Source of the DNA: JAXHUK01 sp034189725
Lineage (GTDB): Bacteria > Chloroflexota > Dehalococcoidia > SZUA-161
Assembly: GCA_034189725.1 (NCBI GenBank)
Contig: JAXHUK010000054.1
Coordinates: 1 to 19,443 of the forward strand
Direction: 5' to 3'
DNA length: 19,443 bases
Below, one piece after another: positions 14,291 through 19,443 of this stretch. The translations under genes were made by a program, and so were the position numbers. Position 1 is the stretch's first letter. Every line of letters starts with the position of its first letter. Below the pieces are notes generated by a model. The model worked only from the letters and a program-made list of their open reading frames with translations, did not search any database and had not been told where the DNA came from.

Positions 14291-14322
14291 GGCAAATCTA
14301 TTATTGTGGCGGGTTCTAATAA

Positions 14323-14511
14323 ATGTGGACTGAAATTAAAGTAGTGCCCAATCTGGTTCTTGCTGAGATGTGGAAGGAGTTGTTTGAGGCGGAAGGCGTG
14401 CCGACACGGCTGCTACCGGAGGGGAAAGTTACCGGTGAGAACGTCAGGTACCAGGTTTTAGTGCCTGAGATAAAAAAACATCTAATCGATGAAATATTAA
14501 GGAAGGTGTAA
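14323..14511 (+). CDS. Small DUF2007-like protein between nuoK and nuoL
   Basis: A 62-residue soluble protein with no membrane helix or signal peptide. The pattern is like DUF2007 (PF09413; putative signal-transducing protein): an N-terminal strand (TEIKVVPNLVLAEMWKELFE), then AEGVPTRLLPEGKV, then a strand and helix (VRYQVLVPEIKKHLIDEIL). This would make a small alpha/beta fold with a helix starting near residue 12. The ribosome binding site before ATG 14323 is weak (GGCGGG at 14308-14313). It lies 32 bases after nuoK, and its stop is three bases before the nuoL start, so it is surely in the same transcript. It is not a known complex I subunit. DUF2007 is a resemblance in pattern only. Confidence 0.72.
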   Translation: MWTEIKVVPNLVLAEMWKELFEAEGVPTRLLPEGKVTGENVRYQVLVPEIKKHLIDEILRKV

Positions 14512-14514
14512 AAG

Positions 14515-16506
14515 TTGCCTGGAGTAGTTTTATTAGCTATATTCTTGTTGCCGCTGTTTTCGTTCCTCTTCATCTCTCTTGTACTGAGACCGTTTTTCAA
14601 TAACAGCCCTAAACTGAGCGGATATACGATCATTGGGTGCCTCGCTGCTGCTTTAGGTCTCTCAATATGGGTGATGATGAGCGCCGAGCAATTTCCCATA
14701 GAGATTGCGACAGAGTGGGCAGTCGTTGGTGACTTTACAATCAATCTAGGGTTTGTTGCAGATAGACTGACGGCTATGATGCTCATCGTAGTCACCGGTA
14801 TAAGCTTATTGGTGCAAATTTACTCCCAGGGTTACATGCACGGCGATAGCGGATACCATCGCTATTTCGCAAACATGTCGCTATTCACCATGTCGATGCT
14901 AGGTCTTGTGCTAGCGTCGAACTTGATGCTGGTCTATGTATTCTGGGAAGGTGTCGGCTTGGGATCGTACCTGCTTATCGGGTTCTGGTTCCATAAGCCA
15001 TCGGCAGCCGCTGCAGCCAAGAAGGCCTTTATTGTCACGCGCTTCGGTGACTTTGGATTCCTCGTTGGAATCCTCATCCTCTACTTCACCAGTAATCCGC
15101 ATACCTTTAATATAGCCGAACTCAATCATATGGCGATAACTGGTGTTATCGGAGGAACTGCACTGACAGTTGGGGCGTTAGGGCTGTTCTCAGGGGCAGT
15201 GGGTAAATCTGCTCAGTTCCCGCTGCACACCTGGCTTCCTGATGCGATGGAAGGCCCCACACCGGTTAGCTCGTTGATCCACGCTGCGACAATGGTTGCT
15301 GCCGGTGTATATCTAGTTGCTCGTACGTTACCAATCTTTGCCTCGTCCGAAACAGCAGCGATGACCGTTGCCATTATCGGGGGGTTCACCGCTATATTTG
15401 CCGCGAGTATGGGTTTGGTGATGAACGACATCAAGAGGGTGCTGGCATACTCGACTGTTAGTCAGTTGGGTTATATGATGCTCGGTCTGGGTAGCGTGGG
15501 TGTGGCTGTAGCGTATGGACATTTGACATATGATGAAGGAATCGCGTTCGGAATTGCGGTCGGTATTTTCCACCTGTTTACTCATGCGTTCTTCAAGTGT
15601 CTCCTCTTCTTGGGAGCGGGGAGTGTGAATCATTCCACCGGCACCTTTGATATGAGGTTTATGGGAGGTTTGAGGAAGTATATGCCCTGGACATTCGGGC
15701 TGTTCCTCCTGGGATCGTTGTCTCTGGCCGGTATTTGGCCATTGGCGGGATTCTGGAGTAAGGATATGATCGTGCTCAGTGCCTGGGAGCATGCGCCGCA
15801 GATTCTGTTCTGGTTTGCGTTGATAACAGTGTTCATGACTGCCTTCTATATGTTCCGTGTGATATTCATGACCTTTTTCGGAGAGTACCGGGGAGGAGAG
15901 CCCGGGCATGGACATGGTGATGAGCATGATCATGGCACCCCTCATGAATCTCCGCTGGTTATGGTATTCCCGATGTTCATGCTTGGGATAATGGCATTGG
16001 TAAGTGGTTGGAGTATATGGTGGGGAGGTGGCGCCAAGTTCCTGGGTGAGGGCGAGTATTATCATCTTCATGCAGCCCATTGGCACGGGCATGGATTCTT
16101 CGATGTATTCACCCATGCCGGTCAGGATCCGATGCCGCTAATTGCGCTGCTGGTGGCTTTAGGCGGTATATTCCTGGCGTATGCGATTTATCAGGCCAAG
16201 TGGATTTCCGCGGAAGCGTTGGGAAGGGCGTTCAAACCTGTTCACACGCTGCTGTCGCGGAAGTATTACATGGATGAGCTGTACGAGGATATTATTGTGC
16301 GAGGGCTACTGCAGAACGGACTTTTCAGATTAGTAGAACTAATGGATAAGTACGTAGTTGAGGGTGTTGTTAACGGGGTAGGGAAACTGACAACGTTTAG
16401 TGGTAGCATTATACGCCGGGCACAGACAGGTCAGCTTCAACTGTACGGGATGGTTATGGCGTTGGGTGTGGTAGTTATCATGGCCGTTTTCCTTGCCTGG
16501 AAATAA
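14515..16506 (+). CDS. nuoL: Complex I subunit NuoL (ND5-like antiporter)
   Basis: The 663-residue terminal proton-pumping subunit has about 16 predicted helices including the lateral C-terminal helix region. Key proton-path residues are Glu145 (FWEGVGLGSYLL) and Lys231 (KSAQFPLHTWLPDAMEGP). A hydrophilic loop at 463-478 is His-rich (H465, 467, 471, 473, 477), and a second patch at 517-526 adds four to five His (517, 519, 522, 524, 526). YYMDELYEDIIVRG (about 583-596) marks the conserved end of the core. It starts at TTG with AGGAAGG upstream, three bases after the DUF2007-like gene. Confidence 0.97.
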   Translation: MPGVVLLAIFLLPLFSFLFISLVLRPFFNNSPKLSGYTIIGCLAAALGLSIWVMMSAEQFPIEIATEWAVVGDFTINLGFVADRLTAMMLIVVTGISLLVQIYSQGYMHGDSGYHRYFANMSLFTMSMLGLVLASNLMLVYVFWEGVGLGSYLLIGFWFHKPSAAAAAKKAFIVTRFGDFGFLVGILILYFTSNPHTFNIAELNHMAITGVIGGTALTVGALGLFSGAVGKSAQFPLHTWLPDAMEGPTPVSSLIHAATMVAAGVYLVARTLPIFASSETAAMTVAIIGGFTAIFAASMGLVMNDIKRVLAYSTVSQLGYMMLGLGSVGVAVAYGHLTYDEGIAFGIAVGIFHLFTHAFFKCLLFLGAGSVNHSTGTFDMRFMGGLRKYMPWTFGLFLLGSLSLAGIWPLAGFWSKDMIVLSAWEHAPQILFWFALITVFMTAFYMFRVIFMTFFGEYRGGEPGHGHGDEHDHGTPHESPLVMVFPMFMLGIMALVSGWSIWWGGGAKFLGEGEYYHLHAAHWHGHGFFDVFTHAGQDPMPLIALLVALGGIFLAYAIYQAKWISAEALGRAFKPVHTLLSRKYYMDELYEDIIVRGLLQNGLFRLVELMDKYVVEGVVNGVGKLTTFSGSIIRRAQTGQLQLYGMVMALGVVVIMAVFLAWK

Positions 16507-16530
16507 AAAATTCAATAGGAGCAAGAAGTT

Positions 16531-18039
16531 TTGGGTATTGAGTCTATACATCCGCTCTCGTTGATACTGTTCATTCCTACCCTCGGGGCTGTAATCATTG
16601 CTCTGTTTATCAGGGATGCAAAGGCGGTTAAGTTAACTGCAGCAGCATTCACGCTCGTTGCTTTCATACTGTCGCTAATAATATTCATACAATTCGATCG
16701 CAGTGGTGGGCTGCAGTTTGTCGAACAGGCGAATTGGATCGGATCGATTGGAGCACAGTATTATCTCGGTGTAGATGGATTGAGCCTGCCGATGGTCATA
16801 CTGACCACCTTCCTGGGCTTTGTCTCTGTATTCATTTCGTGGAAAGTCAGCGAGCGAACACGCGAGTTTTTCATCTGGATTCTGCTCCTGGAAACAGGTA
16901 TCCTGGGTGTTTTCATGTCGCTGGATCTTTTGCTCTTCTTCCTGTTCTGGGAAGTAGAGTTGATCCCGATGTATATGTTGATATCGATCTGGGGAACCCC
17001 GCCTCCCTTGGGCAGGAAAGAATATTCAGCCACCAAGTTCGTTATATATACCCTTTTCGGTAGTGCCTTTATGATGGCAGGTATCCTTTCGCTGTATTTC
17101 TCCACTCCAGCGCCACACACATTTGATATGGTTGCAATTGCCACCGGTGGTTTGGGGTGGTTACAGCCTGTTATGCCGCTCGCGGGTATATTCTTCCTTA
17201 TATTTGCTGCCTTCGCAATCAAATTACCGGTATTCCCTTTACATACCTGGCTGCCCGACGCACATACGGATGCGCCGACTGCCGTTAGCGTGATACTGGC
17301 TGGCGTGTTGCTGAAGATGGGTGCCTACGGGATGATCCGCCTGGTTGCGGGATTTGGTGGAGGTGGGCTCGTTCCCGGTGTAGCTGAGCATTATTCACAG
17401 ATACTTATCGTATTTGCTGTGATAAGTGTGTTGTATGGTGCGGCGGCAACGATGAGGCAGACGGACTTGAAGAAGATGATAGCGTATAGCTCCGTCAGTC
17501 ATATGGGATTTGTGTTGTTGGGCATATTCGCCTTAACGCAGCTAAGCTTGGCTGGAGCTGCAATGCAGATGTTCAGTCATGGGTTGATAACGGGATTGTT
17601 GTTCGCGATGGTGGGTCTGGTATACGAGAAGACTCACGAGCGCAGAATACCATTTCTTGGAGGTCTGGCAAGGCAGATGCCGGTAATAACAGTTGTGTTC
17701 AGCATAGCCGGATTGGCGGCGCTGGGATTGCCGACCACAATAGGTTTCGCTGCAGAGTTCACGGTATTCGCTGGTAGTTATGGAAGCACTGCTTTCCCGG
17801 GGATTCAGGTCATGGTAGTGCTGGCAATACTGGGAATAGTAGTGGGTGCAGGATATATACTCTGGATGCTGGAGCGGGTGTTTTATAGGGATCCCCTGGA
17901 GAAGTATGATGGAGTAGGAGATGCCAATACAATGGAGAAGGCTTATATCTTCGCGTTTGTGGCATTGATCATGCTCTTCGGTGTCTATCCCAGATTACTC
18001 CTGGATGTGGTAAGTCCAATGTTCAGTATCTGGGGATAA
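16531..18039 (+). CDS. nuoM: Complex I subunit NuoM (ND4-like antiporter)
   Basis: A 502-residue proton-pumping subunit with about 14 helices. The conserved Glu141 (FWEVELIPMYMLI) and Lys231 (AIKLPVFPLHTWLPDAH) are in place, and LKKMIAYSSVSHMGFVLLG is the family motif. The start is TTG 16531 with AGGAG nine bases upstream, and no early in-frame ATG exists. It lies 24 bases after nuoL and 47 bases before nuoN. Confidence 0.97.
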   Translation: MGIESIHPLSLILFIPTLGAVIIALFIRDAKAVKLTAAAFTLVAFILSLIIFIQFDRSGGLQFVEQANWIGSIGAQYYLGVDGLSLPMVILTTFLGFVSVFISWKVSERTREFFIWILLLETGILGVFMSLDLLLFFLFWEVELIPMYMLISIWGTPPPLGRKEYSATKFVIYTLFGSAFMMAGILSLYFSTPAPHTFDMVAIATGGLGWLQPVMPLAGIFFLIFAAFAIKLPVFPLHTWLPDAHTDAPTAVSVILAGVLLKMGAYGMIRLVAGFGGGGLVPGVAEHYSQILIVFAVISVLYGAAATMRQTDLKKMIAYSSVSHMGFVLLGIFALTQLSLAGAAMQMFSHGLITGLLFAMVGLVYEKTHERRIPFLGGLARQMPVITVVFSIAGLAALGLPTTIGFAAEFTVFAGSYGSTAFPGIQVMVVLAILGIVVGAGYILWMLERVFYRDPLEKYDGVGDANTMEKAYIFAFVALIMLFGVYPRLLLDVVSPMFSIWG

Positions 18040-18074
18040 TGTAGGAAATCAAGGTGCCAATAGAAAAGGTTTTT

Positions 18075-18080
18075 GGGGGG
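18075..18080 (+). promoter_or_regulatory. nuoN ribosome binding site
   Basis: GGGGGG lies six bases before TTG 18087 and supports that TTG as the start of nuoN. Confidence 0.55.
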
Positions 18081-18086
18081 ACATAA

Positions 18087-19443
18087 TTGAACTTCTGGTT
18101 GTTATCGCCTGAATTAAGCCTCTGTGCTGTAGCTTTACTGGTAGTTATGCTTGACCTCTTCGTCAAGGAGAAGAATGTGCTGGCATTTGTCAGCATAGCA
18201 GGACTAATTGTTTCTGCCATATTCGCTATTGGGCTCTGGGCTCCAGGGCAGCATACTTCGTTTGCCGGCATGTTGCTGGTAGATCAGTTCAGTATATTTT
18301 TCAAGTGTCTGATTCTTGGTATCGCAGCGTTAGTTATACTGGCATCAATGGAGTATGTGAAGAAGTTCAGTCGTTTCCAGGGTGAATATTACGCATTGGT
18401 TCTCATGTCGGCAGGAGGATTAATGTTGATGGCATCGACTGGTGAGTTGGTGTCGATTTATATTTCGTTGGAATTAGCAAGTATATCGTTGTACGCACTG
18501 GTTTCGTTCCTCAGAGATCCGAAGTCGAGTGAGGCTGGGCTCAAATACTTGATTTTGGGAGCGATTAGTTCAGCAGTCTTGCTGATGGGCATGGCGTTTG
18601 TCTTTGGGCTCACGGGAACGACACATCTTGAAGAGATCGCTAGCGTTATCGCCAGCGGACAGGTTTTACGCGCTCCGGCCCTGTTGCTAGGGTTAATTCT
18701 GCTGATTGCTGGTTTCGGTTTCAAAATCGCAGCTGTTCCATTCCAGATGTGGGTTCCTGATGTCTATGAGGGAGCGCCAACACCGATCACGGCGTATCTA
18801 TCTGTAGCGAGTAAGGCTGCGGGATTTGCTGTTATCCTCAGAGTATTTTATATAGCATTTGGTTCAGATATGCTGAGCGGAAATTGGGCGATGATTTTTG
18901 CCGTGCTTGGCGCGATATCTATGACGTTAGGGAATGTGGTCGCCATATCGCAGAGCAACATAAAGCGAATGTTGGGATATTCAAGCATCGCTCATGCCGG
19001 GTATATCATGGTAGGCCTGGCTGCTGTTGGGTTTTTGGGCCGAAGCGGAATACTATTCTTCCTGGCAACGTATGCCTTGGCAAATATAGGGGCATTCGTG
19101 TCCATTATCACCATTTCCAACAAGATAAATAGTGATGAAATCGGTGACTATACGGGAATGGCACGAAGGGCACCTGTGCTGTCACTTGTCCTGGCGTTCT
19201 GTCTGATATCGCTTATCGGGATTCCGCCCGCGGCGGGATTCATAGCGAAATTCTATATATTCAATGCTGCTATTCAATCGGGCTTGTTGTGGTTGGTAAT
19301 TATCGGCGTGCTCAACTCTGTTATATCAGCGTACTACTATCTGAGGGTAGTGAAGGTGATGTATATAGGTGCGCCGGCATCAGATGAGCCTATCCCGTCA
19401 TCAGTTCCCCTGCGTATCACCCTCGCACTCACCTCTCTGGGTG
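18087..19443 (+). CDS. nuoN: Complex I subunit NuoN (ND2-like antiporter), partial
   Basis: The reading frame is open from TTG 18087 to the window edge, 452 codons without a stop; the 3' end lies beyond. The N-terminus NFWLLSPELSLCAVALLVV is typical of NuoN. Conserved proton-path residues are Glu129 (ISLELASISLYALV) and Lys213 (FKIAAVPFQMWVPDVYEGAP), followed by IKRMLGYSSIAHAGYIMVGL. It is the third antiporter-like subunit and closes the usual nuo order. No stop or frameshift is seen. What follows it, including any nuoE, nuoF or nuoG, is not visible. Confidence 0.96.
   Translation, partial: MNFWLLSPELSLCAVALLVVMLDLFVKEKNVLAFVSIAGLIVSAIFAIGLWAPGQHTSFAGMLLVDQFSIFFKCLILGIAALVILASMEYVKKFSRFQGEYYALVLMSAGGLMLMASTGELVSIYISLELASISLYALVSFLRDPKSSEAGLKYLILGAISSAVLLMGMAFVFGLTGTTHLEEIASVIASGQVLRAPALLLGLILLIAGFGFKIAAVPFQMWVPDVYEGAPTPITAYLSVASKAAGFAVILRVFYIAFGSDMLSGNWAMIFAVLGAISMTLGNVVAISQSNIKRMLGYSSIAHAGYIMVGLAAVGFLGRSGILFFLATYALANIGAFVSIITISNKINSDEIGDYTGMARRAPVLSLVLAFCLISLIGIPPAAGFIAKFYIFNAAIQSGLLWLVIIGVLNSVISAYYYLRVVKVMYIGAPASDEPIPSSVPLRITLALTSLG

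Noticed and set aside
15328..16116. A 262-codon open frame on the minus strand opposite nuoL
   Set aside because: Its composition (many His, Met, Arg, Gln) is what antisense of a membrane-protein gene gives. NuoL is intact and conserved over the whole stretch.

Overview
This window looks like a chromosomal segment of an anaerobic bacterium, and Chloroflexota (Dehalococcoidia-like) is my best guess. That guess rests on the mid-GC composition, the frequent TTG start codons, a complex I operon without nuoE, nuoF or nuoG, the abundance of radical-SAM genes, and the style of the HolA and YchF proteins. It is inference, not a database result. I saw no tRNA, rRNA, CRISPR array, insertion sequence or phage gene. 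No stretch longer than 300 bases lacks a gene.

The left part (1-7300) is a mosaic of short transcription units. A metallo-beta-lactamase-fold hydrolase (minus) diverges from a small NifX/NifB-type iron-molybdenum cofactor-binding protein (plus). Next comes a minus-strand pair, ffh (signal recognition particle GTPase) followed 5 bases later by a radical-SAM enzyme with a CX4CX2C cluster motif. A very acidic predicted lipoprotein (plus) diverges from ffh, with well-formed promoters for both genes in a 125-base gap. A YchF/OLA1-like P-loop protein (minus) converges on the lipoprotein gene, and a perfect 13-bp hairpin lies in the last codons of ychF at that junction. holA, the DNA polymerase III delta subunit (plus), closes this part.

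The right part (about 7369-19443) is one long plus-strand operon for a proton-pumping respiratory complex I. The order is nuoA-nuoB-nuoC-[B12/radical-SAM gene]-nuoD-nuoH-nuoI-nuoJ-nuoK-[62-codon DUF2007-like gene]-nuoL-nuoM-nuoN, and nuoN runs off the right edge. Genes are tightly packed: nuoA/B, the radical-SAM gene/nuoD, nuoD/H, nuoH/I and nuoI/J all overlap. The quinone-reducing arm (B, C, D, I) and the full membrane arm (A, H, J, K, L, M, N) are present. The NADH-oxidising module is absent from the visible operon, so the electron donor is probably not NADH docked through NuoEFG (ferredoxin or another carrier is possible).

The most unusual element is the 575-residue cobalamin-binding/radical-SAM protein between nuoC and nuoD. 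Its last 11 bases overlap the start of nuoD, so it appears to be a built-in member of the complex I operon. A second non-canonical member is the small DUF2007-like protein between nuoK and nuoL. Together they suggest an undescribed maturation, modification or regulatory function tied to this complex I.
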